Shown: positions 43,522-54,651 of the stretch, one piece after another
Layout: each line of letters starts with the position of its first letter
How positions within the stretch are numbered: the stretch's first letter is position 1
From: Capsaspora owczarzaki ATCC 30864
Taxonomy: Eukaryota; Opisthokonta; Filasterea
Direction of reading: 5' to 3'
NCBI RefSeq assembly: GCF_000151315.2
Contig: NW_011887301.1
Location: forward strand, 62,001-126,000
Length of the DNA stretch: 64,000 bases
The notes under the pieces: model-generated
What the model was told of the DNA's origin: nothing
What the model saw: the letters and a program-made list of their open reading frames with translations, nothing else
The model's database searches: none
Position numbers and translations under genes: made by a program

Positions 43522-44046
43522 TTACTTTTGCTGCGATGCCGCGCGCTTGTCGCCACCGAGGCAGTTTGGTGTTCCTGCGACGGTGCAGTTCGCTGCCTGC
43601 CATTGCTCGGGTGTCTGTGCCTGGATGGAGAGCGCGTGGACGCCCGCCTTGAGCTCGTCCTTGAGCAGCGCGTTGACTTGTCTGTGGCGGTCGATCAGCG
43701 AGCGGCCCTTGAACGCGTCCGACACGACGACAACGTTGAAGTGCGTCTCAGACCCTCGTGGAACAGCGTGCTTGTACGAGTCGTTCAGCACTTGGATGTG
43801 CGTCGCAGTCGGAAACGTCGAGGCGAGCTTGGCCTCAATGACCTGCTGCACGGGCCCCGCGGAGGCACCCGCGGCACCGGTCGATGATGCGCCGGTCGAC
43901 ATGAATGCAGCAGAGACGGCGCGAGTGAACAAGGTGGTCTGGACGGCGATGGCAGCGAGGGGTCGTCGGGGAAGCACGACTGCGCGTCTCAGTGACAAGA
44001 AGGCGCTGAGCATACAAGAAAGACTGAGCCGCTTAGAACCATTCAT
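43522..44046 (-). CDS. BOLA1: BOLA1-type BolA protein, mitochondrial
   Basis: BolA proteins work with monothiol glutaredoxins in iron-sulfur cluster handling; BOLA1 is mitochondrial. A single exon encodes 174 residues from the first in-frame ATG (44046); a second ATG at 44013 gives 163. The N-terminus is a presequence (MLSAFLSLRRAVVLPRRPLA). The BolA domain spans about residues 65-150: GPVQQVIEAKLASTF, then HAVPRGSETHFNVVVVSDAF, the LIDRHRQVNALLKDEL helix-turn-helix-like part with the conserved His, and VHALSIQAQTPEQW. The ending NCLGGDKR matches PPCLGGNKK of animal BOLA1, which separates it from BOLA2 and BOLA3. Its 5' end lies only about 120 bases from the stop of the next gene upstream. 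Confidence 0.92.
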   Translation of the reverse strand: MNGSKRLSLSCMLSAFLSLRRAVVLPRRPLAAIAVQTTLFTRAVSAAFMSTGASSTGAAGASAGPVQQVIEAKLASTFPTATHIQVLNDSYKHAVPRGSETHFNVVVVSDAFKGRSLIDRHRQVNALLKDELKAGVHALSIQAQTPEQWQAANCTVAGTPNCLGGDKRAASQQK

Positions 44047-44167
44047 TGGACTGTAGATGTGCAGGAATTCAGATCATCAGCAGAAGCGTTTGTGGATATC
44101 ATGACATTGATCAGAAAGCGAGAAAAACGCAAAACAAACAATCGCAAACAGAATGTACACTTCAAAC

Positions 44168-46441
44168 TCAATCCCCGATTTCGTGGGAAGCAGCACTGGT
44201 CGTCGTGGCGGTGGTGCCAGACGGGACTCCACTGCTGGGCGCACGCCAACGGTACCACCGACGACGCCGGGTAAAGTGCTTGCCAGCCGCGAGGTTTCGC
44301 CACTCTTGCCAACGCGTTGTACCGTACTGCCAGCCCTCGCGGTCAGACTCGCCGTCGATGAGAACTTGCCAACTTGGCGAAACCCACTCCCAGCCGCGCG
44401 GAAGGACGATATTTTCGCGGGTGCGGTCGATGGTACCGTCGGCGTCGGAAAAGTTGGGCCGCTCGCCGGGCATCAAGCGGTCTGTCCAGCCCATGGCCAG
44501 CCACCATCGCTGATTCTCGAAAACGAGCTCGCAGCGCGCGTCAGGCACGGGCGCAAGGGACGGGTCAATCCTGCTGCGCATCGAGTAGTTGACGGGACTG
44601 AAGTTTCGGAGAAAGGAAGTGCGCGTGGAAACATGGCGCACCAAGACCCGTCCGAGCGCACGACAGGGTGTCGTGTTGCCCAGCAGCACCAGGACACCGC
44701 TCGCGGCCAGCAGAAAGTTCAAGGAAAAGATGCACTGCAGCACCAAGATGAAAACCGAGTACGCGATGGCTCCATACACGAGAATAATGGTTGCAAAGTC
44801 GTCCGTCCAGTCCAGCAGTTGCTGACAGGCAAGACCTGCTCGGTACATGTCGCCATGCTGGCCCATCATGTTTTGAATGCGCTGCAGGTTGTGGCGATAG
44901 TCGGCATTGCGGAAGAGTTCCTTGTTGAACAGAAACCCCATGACGCCTTCGCGAGACAGCAACGGGGCTGGTGGGACTTTGTAGGATGATGTGCCTGGTG
45001 AGGAGGAGGTGGCTGCGGAGGTATTGGTTGTTGAAGTGGCGGCGGAGGAGGTGGTGGCAGTTGGTGCCGAAAAACTGGGAGAACGCGCGGCTGCCGCAGG
45101 CGTAGAAGGTGCTATCGAAGAGCGAGGTGATACGTCTGAAGTGACGTTGGAGCCAACGGCGGCAGCGGCGGCGGCGGTCGTGGCAAAGGTCGGCGAGGAC
45201 GCATCCGCCATGTTCATCACCTCAAATTCGTCAAAGCTCATCTCGTTGTACTGGGGAGATCCGCTGCCTGGCTCGATGCCGTCCGGACTCGGTGCGGGCT
45301 CGCTACTAGCAATGGCATCACCAGCGGAATGACGGTGACGGTGGAGCAGGCGATGATGATGTTCGTCCTGGGCAGACTCGCTCGTTGTGCGGCGATGCGA
45401 GCCTGACGCAACAGCTTCCACGTTGCGCCGCTCGCGGACTCTGGCAGCATGCGACGAGCCAGTGTAGCCGAGAAGTGCCATGGCGGGAACGAGCGGCAAG
45501 AGTCCGGGAAACATGCAGAGAAGGACCCAAGCCAGCATGACCATCAGCGTGGTGACTGGATGCTGCCAGTAGTACACATCCCGCGCAGCTTCGATGGCCG
45601 AGAACACGGGGTTGGTCTCCGCGACAAACCGACTAAAGTTGCTCGTCAATGTTCGCATGTGCAGCGGCGGCTCGAACAGCTCGAGCTCGCGGTGCTGCGT
45701 GACGGCTTCCGTCTCTGCCGTGAGATCACGCACGAACTCGAGGCTTGCGAGGTAGTTGAGCGTGTCTCGGAAGGAGGAGGTGGAGAAGGAGGGTGTGGCG
45801 CTTGGCGTCTGAGCGCTTGCTCGCTGTGAGGGTGTGGCGGAGGAGGTTCCCGAGCCAGCCGCCGCAGCCGCCGTCGATTGCGCAAGCTGCCCACTGCTCC
45901 TCGGTGCGTTTGGAGCGACTGGCGGCAGTGGTGGCAGCGGCGGCAATGGCGGTGGAACGACCCCGCTCGCACTGACGTGGCGCGTGTTTGCCTCGCCGTC
46001 GCTCGCACGGGCGGCCCGCTTGCCAGCAGCAGTAGAAGAGCGCGACGGGGCGTCGTTTGGACCTGGGTCGGGGTTGTCGTCGTCGGGGTCGTCTGGGTCG
46101 TCGTCCTGGTGGGTCAAATCGGGTGACGCAGCGTCAGATTGCGCACGACTGCCCAGACTGGCCTCGCTCGGGCTCTGCGCCGGCTGGCTCTGGTGAGTCT
46201 GTTGTGTGTGCGTGTGACTGCGCCATGCGTCGCAGGTCAGCAGCGCGGCGGACACAGCGGGAGAGCCCACCTGGGCCAGCTCAGCGAGCTCGGCAGCGCA
46301 GGCGTCGTGCGCATTCAGCTGGCAGGACGTGCACTGCAGGCCCTGGCGAACGAGGCCCCACAGGAACTTGCTGCACACATCGCAGAACGTCGGCCGGTGG
46401 AAGGTGTGCGGCGCAAACAAGTGCAGCCCAGCAGCACTCAT
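44168..46441 (-). CDS. C1 zinc finger fused to a Pex30-like reticulon/dysferlin-domain membrane protein
   Basis: A single exon of 757 residues. Residues about 12-48 form a C1 domain: H-T-F-x-x-PTFCDVCSKFLWGLVRQG followed by C-x2-C-x4-H-x2-C, the diacylglycerol-type spacing, although the usual last cysteine is not obvious. After a 200-residue Ser/Pro/Asp-rich linker come two hydrophobic hairpins of about 40 residues each, near residues 295-335 (TTLMVMLAWVLLCMFPGLLP) and about 560-610 (IILVYGAIAYSVFILVLQCI, NFLLAASGVLVLLGN), a reticulon-like layout. The C-terminus is a complete dysferlin (DysF) domain: CELVFENQRWWLAMGWTDRL, GWEWVSPSWQV, DREGWQYG and RRRRWYRWR. Hairpins plus DysF are the Pex28-Pex32 architecture (ER sites for peroxisome and lipid-droplet biogenesis in fungi); the N-terminal C1 is an addition. 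Role at an ER subdomain is inferred. A splice-acceptor-like CACTCAG just before the ATG suggests a 5' UTR intron. Confidence 0.8.
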   Translation of the reverse strand: MSAAGLHLFAPHTFHRPTFCDVCSKFLWGLVRQGLQCTSCQLNAHDACAAELAELAQVGSPAVSAALLTCDAWRSHTHTQQTHQSQPAQSPSEASLGSRAQSDAASPDLTHQDDDPDDPDDDNPDPGPNDAPSRSSTAAGKRAARASDGEANTRHVSASGVVPPPLPPLPPLPPVAPNAPRSSGQLAQSTAAAAAGSGTSSATPSQRASAQTPSATPSFSTSSFRDTLNYLASLEFVRDLTAETEAVTQHRELELFEPPLHMRTLTSNFSRFVAETNPVFSAIEAARDVYYWQHPVTTLMVMLAWVLLCMFPGLLPLVPAMALLGYTGSSHAARVRERRNVEAVASGSHRRTTSESAQDEHHHRLLHRHRHSAGDAIASSEPAPSPDGIEPGSGSPQYNEMSFDEFEVMNMADASSPTFATTAAAAAAVGSNVTSDVSPRSSIAPSTPAAAARSPSFSAPTATTSSAATSTTNTSAATSSSPGTSSYKVPPAPLLSREGVMGFLFNKELFRNADYRHNLQRIQNMMGQHGDMYRAGLACQQLLDWTDDFATIILVYGAIAYSVFILVLQCIFSLNFLLAASGVLVLLGNTTPCRALGRVLVRHVSTRTSFLRNFSPVNYSMRSRIDPSLAPVPDARCELVFENQRWWLAMGWTDRLMPGERPNFSDADGTIDRTRENIVLPRGWEWVSPSWQVLIDGESDREGWQYGTTRWQEWRNLAAGKHFTRRRRWYRWRAPSSGVPSGTTATTTSAASHEIGD

Positions 46442-47790
<1,349 letters not shown>

Positions 47791-50700
47791 CTACGGACGT
47801 TGTTGGGAGGCACATCTTTTCAAAAACGTTCGATCGGGCCGGTCCAGGTCGCGCAGGTCGGGCTCAAAAGGCTCGCTGTCGTCGTCGCTGTCCGTGTCGC
47901 TCAAATCGCCATCATCACTGTCAGGCTCGCGGTTGCCAAACACGTGTTGCCGAGATCGACTGGGGCGAGTATTGGCAGGTAAACCAGCGTTGTCTTGATA
48001 GAGGTGATCGAACCAATGTTTCGAGGCGGCGTCAAGACGAGCGCGCTTGCGTGAGCTCTCCTCGGACGAGTTGGTGCCCGCATCAAGCGATAGAGCTCTG
48101 CGCCGCCGTGTACCAGCAGTCTCCGTCAAACCATCTGCTGGAGCACTTTGACTGGAGCTGTTGGCAACGGAGTTGACGGGCATTTGCGCAGAACGACGGC
48201 GCTGATCTTCCGACCTTTCAAACGCTTCCACATCGCCAGCGACGATGTACGCAGCGCTGGCGCGCAGTGAGGACTTTGGTGGCCTGACAGCGGGTCTGAA
48301 GCTCGGCTTGACGCCCGGCACTTTGCGAGCAGCGTACTCTGTGTGCTTTGCGTACGCTGCAGCTCGCTTCGCTCTGATAGTCGCTGCCCGGGTCTTTTGA
48401 GCCTGCCGCTTTGTTTGATTAAAAGTTTTATCAGTAAACAGGGTGCGCATTGCTCGCTGTCGAGAGACTGAACTCAGGGAGCGGGTAGCGAACGTTCGAA
48501 CTGCCTTCACGACGGTTGCGAGCGCTTTGACTGGCAAAGATAATTTTTGCAAATCATCAAACACTGGCTGCAGTCGAAGCGAGATCTCGTGGACGACTTT
48601 CTGTGCCTGGGACGAGTGCCTCAAAGGTGGTGAGTCGCTGTCGTCGGAGTCGGAGTCGTCGTCTTGAAACAGGCTCGTAGCCTGCATAGCTGTGCGTATT
48701 GACGGTAGTGTGATCGAAGGTGCAACTGAGGGTGCAACTGAGGGTGCGACCGAGGGTGGTGCGACCGAGGGTGTAACCTCTTCCGCTGCCGTAGACGAAG
48801 TCGAAACAGTCGAAGAAGTCGGTTCAAACATTTCTGCTTCCCTGACATGCATGCCATCGCCAGTGCCGTGCTCATAACTTGGTTCACTCGAGTTCTGGTC
48901 TTGCGGAACATCTGCACCAACTGAGACAGGCGTCTCAGGGTCTGCAGTTGTGCGGACAGGACTTGGAGCCTCACGATCTTGAATGAGCGCGTCCAACGCG
49001 ATACCAAACACTTCCAGTCCACCAAGCAGGCGGGCAGCAGCTCTAATGTGCGTGCACACGAGGGAGCAGTCGTGGAAGTCGGTGCAAAAACGGGACTTGA
49101 CGACGACGATGGTAACACTCTTCTTGTATCCCCGATAAATATCGTCGCGCAATTTGTGCCAGTAGTCCTGTGGTACCAACGTAAAGTCTCCGATATTGGT
49201 GCTTTGACCATGTCCATGGGCGATCATGTGGTCGGCTGAAAATTGCAACAAGTTTGCGCTTTGTGGAATTGCTGATTTCGAGATCACCATGCCAACACCA
49301 GCGTTGCTGTCGAGTATCAAGACACGGTCGCACAGCACTCTGGCCTTGGCTGTCGACTCGTAGTTCCAGATACGCTCGCGATACTTGGGGAGGCAGGCGA
49401 GATTTGGAACGTTGACGAGGAGCCATTGACGTTTCAAGCAAAACTTCTCATTGACATCCCAAATGAGCTTGGTCGCCAGCGTTGGCAAATCCGAGTTCGA
49501 GTTGGAGTTGAGATGCGTCATTTTGATTGACTTGAAGAGTCTACGTGCGAGACAACAACGAAGGCAAGCAATGTAAGCAAAGTGCGGGACGCCAGTTTAA
49601 GTACAAAGCCTCTCCAAACCGATCGGTCACTCACCTCTCAATCAAATTGTTGGTAGAACCCTGGTCCAACGCTGTCGGGATGGTTCCGATATGCGGAAGC
49701 GTCCAGGTTTCGATTTGGCCCTTGGCAAACCATTCTTTCTCCAGGTACGCCAAGTCCTTCTCGCTCAGTCCGGCCTCTCTGACGCTCTTCACGCGGCTTT
49801 CAAGCTCCTCCAGGGACCTGGAACGCCGAACTTTCTTGAGGATCTTCTCAATGTCGGGATGAGAAATATTGCGCAGGACGGCCTGCTTGACATGAAACCA
49901 GCAAGTGGAAATCTGAACATTGACGGCCTCCCTGATGGCAGCTGCCTCGGCTTTGCACTTGTCAATCACAAAACGCAGAGGCTGGAAGCAAGAGCCGAGC
50001 GCCTCCTTGAGCACCGACAAGAATTTTGCGTACACTGCCGCGGTATCGTTGGAGGCTATCATGAACGCGAGGGGAACGGCCGAACCGCACTCGTCTGCTG
50101 CAACAAGCGCTGTCAAGCCCCAGCGTAGCTTGGTCACCTTGTAGGTGGTGTCGAGGAACAGGACTTGAGGGCGCAGCGAGCTCCACATCGCCCGTTGGCA
50201 CGGCGTGACCAGAACAAGAATGCCTGGCGAATCACGGCAATTAGGATCCTGGGCCTGATGAAAGAGTACGTCTGGATACTGTTGATATGACTTGATGCCA
50301 GGACAAACTCCACACCGACCCACGGGATGCGGGTGCGCCAGCGCACGCGAGGTTGGGCTGGTTAACAAGTCTTCCATGCGCATTGCCTCGGAACCAGCCG
50401 TCTCGGGGTTGAAAGCCTTGACCATCATGCGTAAAGCGTCATGCGAAGGATACCAACGACCAGACGTCAGTGGAACGTTCCAAGACGGGTGTGGGACGGG
50501 TGGCGGGTTTGAGGCGCTGCCTTGAAACTGTTGGACGATCGATGTGACGTCGCAGCGCTTGGATGCGAGATCAAATGCCCATGTTTGGATGCTCGGATGC
50601 GCTAACTGCTTGTGAGCAAAGACGCCCTCCGTGCACCGAGCATCGTGCTGGCCGGCGAGAGAAACTCTCCAACCAACAACCTGCAGCGTGTTGCCGTCTA

Positions 50701-51697
50701 CTTGAACCAGGTCGGATTTCGAAATGGCAAAGGTAGACGAGCCTTGCCCTAATCCTGGCTGCACACGGAAGTCGTTGTCGAGTCGATGCGTATGCATGGG
50801 GTGTGTGAAGTCCAATGATTCGAGAAATCGGTCTTGAATCATCGACGAAGCTGGAGACGGCTCCTTGCTGCTTGTTGACCGGTGATTGAAGCACCAGAAG
50901 CGCTGTGTCCTTGAGCACAGCACGGGCCGGTTGTCGAACCAGAGGTCGAGTTGGTTACGCTCATCTTGCGTGAGGTAAACCGGCGACGTGCCTGGTTGCG
51001 AGTTGACATGACCCTCAGCAATAGACTCGGAAACCTCGTCTGCGTGGGTGAGCTGAGCTGCTTCCGGAGCCGAAGACACGGTTGACGCAGCAAGGTCGAC
51101 TTCAGCAAGGTCGTCTTCAGCAAGGTCGTCTTCAGCATCATGTGGAGGAGCATGTGGAGCGTGGGCAGAGAGAACTGGCGAAGCCGAATCCACTTCATCT
51201 CTGACCTGAGACCTGCGTGACTGACCAGGACAGTAGTCGTGCTTCAAACGCAAGTCGATTGTACTTTGTTGGCGTTCCCAGAAGTCCTCCAGGCTCTGCG
51301 GATCGTTGAACATCAGGCGGGTGTGGGCAAGCTCACCGAGCCTCGTTGTCGGAGCGTTTCTGGCTGGCTCCTCGGCTGGCTCGCTCGCTTGCTGATCTTT
51401 CAACGCAATCTTCTTGGCAGTAGCTTTTTTACGATATCTGGCGTTGCGATCAGTGCACGACTTGCATGTCTTTCGTCCCTCAAAGAACTGGTATGAACGG
51501 CAGGCATGCTCGCGCTTGTTACACCTGAAGGAAACAATCGCCATGAGCTCCGACGTCTGAACGGCTGTGTTGTCATGTTGCACTCGCATGATGTTATCTT
51601 GGTCGAACGTGACTAGCTGGATGATGGGGGTTTCGGGCGAGGTCAAGAGTTCGCGCGGGATGAAGCCTGGGAGCGCCGCCGTAACATGGCGGACCAT
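47791..51697 (-). mobile_element. Mutator-like (MULE) DNA transposon, transposase gene apparently intact
   Basis: Transposase of a Mutator-like element. Exons 49635-51697 and 47791-49540 are joined by a 94-base intron (GTGAGT...CACGTAG) and give about 1270 residues without a stop. An N-terminal Cys-rich finger (FRCNKREHACRSYQFFEGRK then TCKSC, about residues 57-85) may bind the ends. The MULE catalytic core has LDTTYKVTKLRWGLTALVA (first Asp about 517), PLRFVIDKCKAEAAAIREAV (second Asp about 575), CWFHVKQAVLR, and NNLIERLFKSIK with the expected Glu, the last completed across the splice. A SWIM zinc finger follows (about 830-850, CTDFHDCSLVCTHIRAA). The C-terminal 400 residues are basic/acidic low complexity with a VAPS tandem repeat (12-base units at about 48717-48768). 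Terminal inverted repeats were not found by eye, so the element ends are unknown and the coordinates are those of the gene. Confidence 0.85.
48717..48768 (-). repeat. 12-bp tandem repeat coding (VAPS)n in the transposase tail
   Basis: Four to five units of GGTGCAACTGAG type, slightly diverged, encode SVAPSVAPSVAPSV. Frame is kept. Confidence 0.8.
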
Positions 51698-51857
51698 GAG
51701 CCGGTCCGTTCGCGGGGGGAGCTCAAGTTGAAGTGTTTGATCGGCTGGGCTGGGCCACGAAGGTGACGGTGAGTATTGCCGACCAGGTTGTGGGTTCGAA
51801 CCTGTTTGGTTGCGCTTTCTGTTTGTTATTTTTTATTTTTTAAGTTATTTTGTATTT

Positions 51858-51925
51858 AGATCTATCGATATCGAAAAGTATTTTCTGACTTCCCGCCGAA
51901 AGTACACCTGTTCTGTCAACCCCTT
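51858..51925 (+). repeat. Partial third copy of the fold-back arm
   Basis: The sequence around TCGAAAAGTATTTTCTGACT and CCCGCCGAAAGTAC...CTGTTCTGTCAA repeats the outer part of the palindrome arms in the orientation of the left arm. It is closer to the right arm over the CTGTTCTGTCAA part, so it is not a simple local duplication of the left arm. Confidence 0.75.
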
Positions 51926-52075
51926 GCCTCCGCCTAGGGCCCCTGTACTCACCCTAACCCCTTCCCCTTGCACTACATGGACTCACATAGTAATTTGAGC
52001 ATAGTGTGGTCGGTGGGAGAAGGGTAGGTGATAGGTTGGGTTGGCCCCTATGGAGACCATTGTGGGCTGGGTTGG

Positions 52076-52612
52076 TCTATGGACTTGCATTGTGCACATT
52101 TTGGACACGAAATGTATCGATCTCGAAAAGTATGTTCTGACTTCCCGCCAAAATGACCCCCAACGGGTGGCTGGCAGGTCATTCCGGCCTCACTTCTCAC
52201 CCCTTCCCTACCCCAAGCTTCGATAGCTATATATTTATGTAGTGTATCGCTGTGTATTTGAGGGTTGTAGGATGAATAGAAAGGAAGATATCAAAGAAAT
52301 ACTATAAAAAAATAAAAAAAAAACTCCAGGCCATAGGGGGGGGGGGGTCCCAAGTTTTTTTTTTTATTTTTATTTTTTATTTTTTGTTTTTTACTCTTAA
52401 ACATCTTCCTTTCTACTAATCCTACAACCATCAAACTCATTGCAATACACTACATGAATATATAGCTATCGAAGCTTGGGGGTAGGGAAAGGGTAGCCAA
52501 GAGAGGCTGGAATGACCTACCTTGACAGAACAGGGGTACTTTTGGCGGGAAGTCAGAAAATACTTTTCAAGATCGATACATTTCGTGTCAAAAATGTGCG
52601 TAATGCAAACCC
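52076..52612. repeat. Large imperfect palindrome (fold-back or MITE-like element)
   Basis: Arms of about 210 bases, 52076-52287 and 52404-52612, are inverted copies at roughly 80 percent identity judged by eye. Matching blocks in order from outside in: GCATTgtGCACATTTTggACACGAAATG, ATCGATCTcGAAAAGTA, CTGACTTCCCGCCAAAA, GGTCATTCC, CAAGCTTCGATAGCTATATA, TGTAGTGTAT and GTTGTAGGATgaATAGAAAGGAAG. The centre has an A tract, a G run and then a T tract, which can also pair. No coding capacity. It lies next to the Mutator-like gene but its relation to that element is not proven. Confidence 0.85.
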
Positions 52613-52761
52613 ATACACCCACCCAAAAAAATATATGGATGAAACCCCCTCCAGCCATGCAATTTAATGAAAACACTACCAAGAGGGTATTTGGCTTCAA
52701 TGTAAAAGTAAATGCATTCGAACTAACAAACTATAAACCAAATAAACGAGTAAAACTGTGG

Positions 52762-54138
52762 CTATGCATTGAGCTCTTGGATTAAACGCGCATGAGGCTC
52801 CAACCCGCGTTTGTGAGGCTCTGATGGTTGCTGTGGAAGCCAGGAGAATAAGGATTCGTAAGCGGACAATGGCTCATTGTACCCAGACAGCCTTCTGTTG
52901 TGCACGAGTTGAATCATTTCAACTTGTGGATTTGTAGTAAGGACAGCCACCGTCCATTCCTTGAGCCATTCAAGACCTTGATCGAGAATCCAACCGAGAA
53001 TACCGCAGGCACAAGTGCTGATGGCTGTAAGACCAATCAGCCGCAAGTCGGCTTCTTGGAGAGGTGCCACCGCTTGATGGCAGGAAGTGCGCCATCCCTC
53101 AAACTTACTCGCAGTAAATCCGAGCGAAGCGGTTTCATGTCGACGGGCCAATGGTCGACGATCAGCTGGTAATCGCCTTGCCTAAGAGCGCTGGTGAAAA
53201 CAAGTCTCATCACATTCGAGTCTGGACCTGGAACCGGGTCTGTTTGCAACTGTGCAAAGTGGTCTCAAGATTAAGTCGGAATAGCGCAAAACCCTGAAGG
53301 GAAGAGAGCACTTGCGCAATTCTTGCATGGCCATGACAAACCCAACGTCGAGATCGTCACTCAAGCGCCCGAATCCGAGAACGGACTTGCAACCCCCGCC
53401 GCGACTTGCGACCTGGTGAAGGACGTCTGCATCGTCGATGAGGTGCTGGAGTGATGCCTTTGGGGATGAATTAAGCCATTCATCAATCAGGTCGAGCATC
53501 CAGGTGAGCACGTTCGTCTTGTCGGCAAGCAAGCCGGTGTACAGGACGTGGAGCGCCCAGTCCGAGAGCGGATAAGAGTCGAAGAGTTGCTCTAAACATT
53601 CCGTATGGCCGCCGGCAACAAACCCGTATGTGATGTCGAGGCAAGGCGAGACGTTGAGCGAGAGCGTCGACGCATTGTCGCAGTACCGGTCCACGAAATC
53701 AGCGTTATTCAACTTTGCAGCGTAAAATGGAACACAAGCAAGCACTGTCTGTGGAACATGCCCCAGTAGCTCGAGGTTGTTGAATTTGACGGCCGCCTCC
53801 AAGTGATAGTGGTTGTAACCGACGTTCATTCTGATTAGCAGGCAAATGATCTGCAGGTTATTGCGCACAGCGGCCAGGTCCATCGCCATATTGCGGTAAT
53901 CTTCATCCTGCTGAGTGAGGGTGGCAGCTGCCGCTCGGGCTACGTCAGCATCGTCGAGTGAAATAAGTTTGTCATGGTACACGGCGCCGTACAGCCACGG
54001 GCCGGATAGCCGCTTGTAAGCGACGATTGTGTCGTCCCACGACCGGGTGATGGCAGCTGTTTGATCGCTTTGCGCGCGCAGCTGGATGTAATGGCTTGCG
54101 TTCAGCAAAACCTGTGGTAGGAGGTTTGTGCGTGACAT
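52762..54138 (-). pseudogene. Ankyrin-like protein gene, probably broken
   Basis: From an ATG at 54138 a frame encodes 318 residues (to 53182) of a degenerate ankyrin-type repeat protein. Units such as LEAAVKFNNLELLGHVPQTV, CVPFYAAKLNNADFVDRYCD and ITYGFVAGGHTECLEQLFDS repeat with about 30-residue spacing. Similar repeat sequence continues downstream in two other frames: LVFTSALRQGDYQLIVDHWP (about 53040-53220) and RLIGLTAISTCACGILGWIL (52762-53060). I found no GT-AG introns that would join these three pieces, so two frame changes are the simplest explanation, and the gene looks like a decaying member of an ankyrin family. A GTAAGT at about 53106 could instead be a real donor, which would make the first break an unsolved splice. 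Function unknown. Confidence 0.55.
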
Positions 54139-54651
54139 CAGGTCAGTTGGATGTCAGGTGAGGGGGCGGGCGGTAAAGTATTGCAAGTTGAATGCGCAAA
54201 GAAAATGAACAAACAAAAAAAAAGCAAGACTGCTCATTATCATCGACTGTGCAGAAGATAGATGAGGAAGAGGGGGTGAGGCCTAAACAAGCGACTCTTT
54301 GTCACAAAACTGGATCTGCCGGGCGGTAATCCACCTGTCTCCAACCGAAAACGCCGACCTTTCCCCTCCCCTCTCTCGCAAACGAATTGAGCTTGTCACT
54401 GTGAATGCACGGACCCAGAGGGCCAAAATTGCTCCATGGCTGGCGATCGGACAACGCTACAGCCTTGTTGAACACTGCCTGGGCACGCGCTGCGCTTGTA
54501 GACAACGGGGTGGTGCGTTGGTCGACTCGCTGAGATGCTCGCTGTTTTTCCCCCCTCCTCTCTCTCGCCCTCCCTCCATCCCTCTCCTTTTCAATTTGAC
54601 AGTATTGTTGGCAGAACAAAAAGTATCACTGTATATTCAGGAGACAAGTGT
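54139..54651. other. Intergenic, ankyrin-like to Nudix-like
   Basis: No gene is supported in these 513 bases. A pyrimidine-rich patch lies at about 54545-54595. Confidence 0.45.

Larger units (their letters stand above)
51698..52761. other. Non-coding accessory region right of the transposon
   Basis: Contains no supported gene. It holds a partial repeat copy (51858-51925) and the fold-back palindrome (52076-52612) described separately; AT-rich sequence fills the rest. Confidence 0.6.

Noticed and set aside
51735-51815. tRNA-like B box (GGGTTCGAACC) with an upstream A-box-like stretch
   Set aside because: The TTCGAA palindrome fits a B box, but on neither strand do the T stem, acceptor stem and D arm pair, so no tRNA can be drawn; a tRNA-derived SINE remains possible but has no other support.
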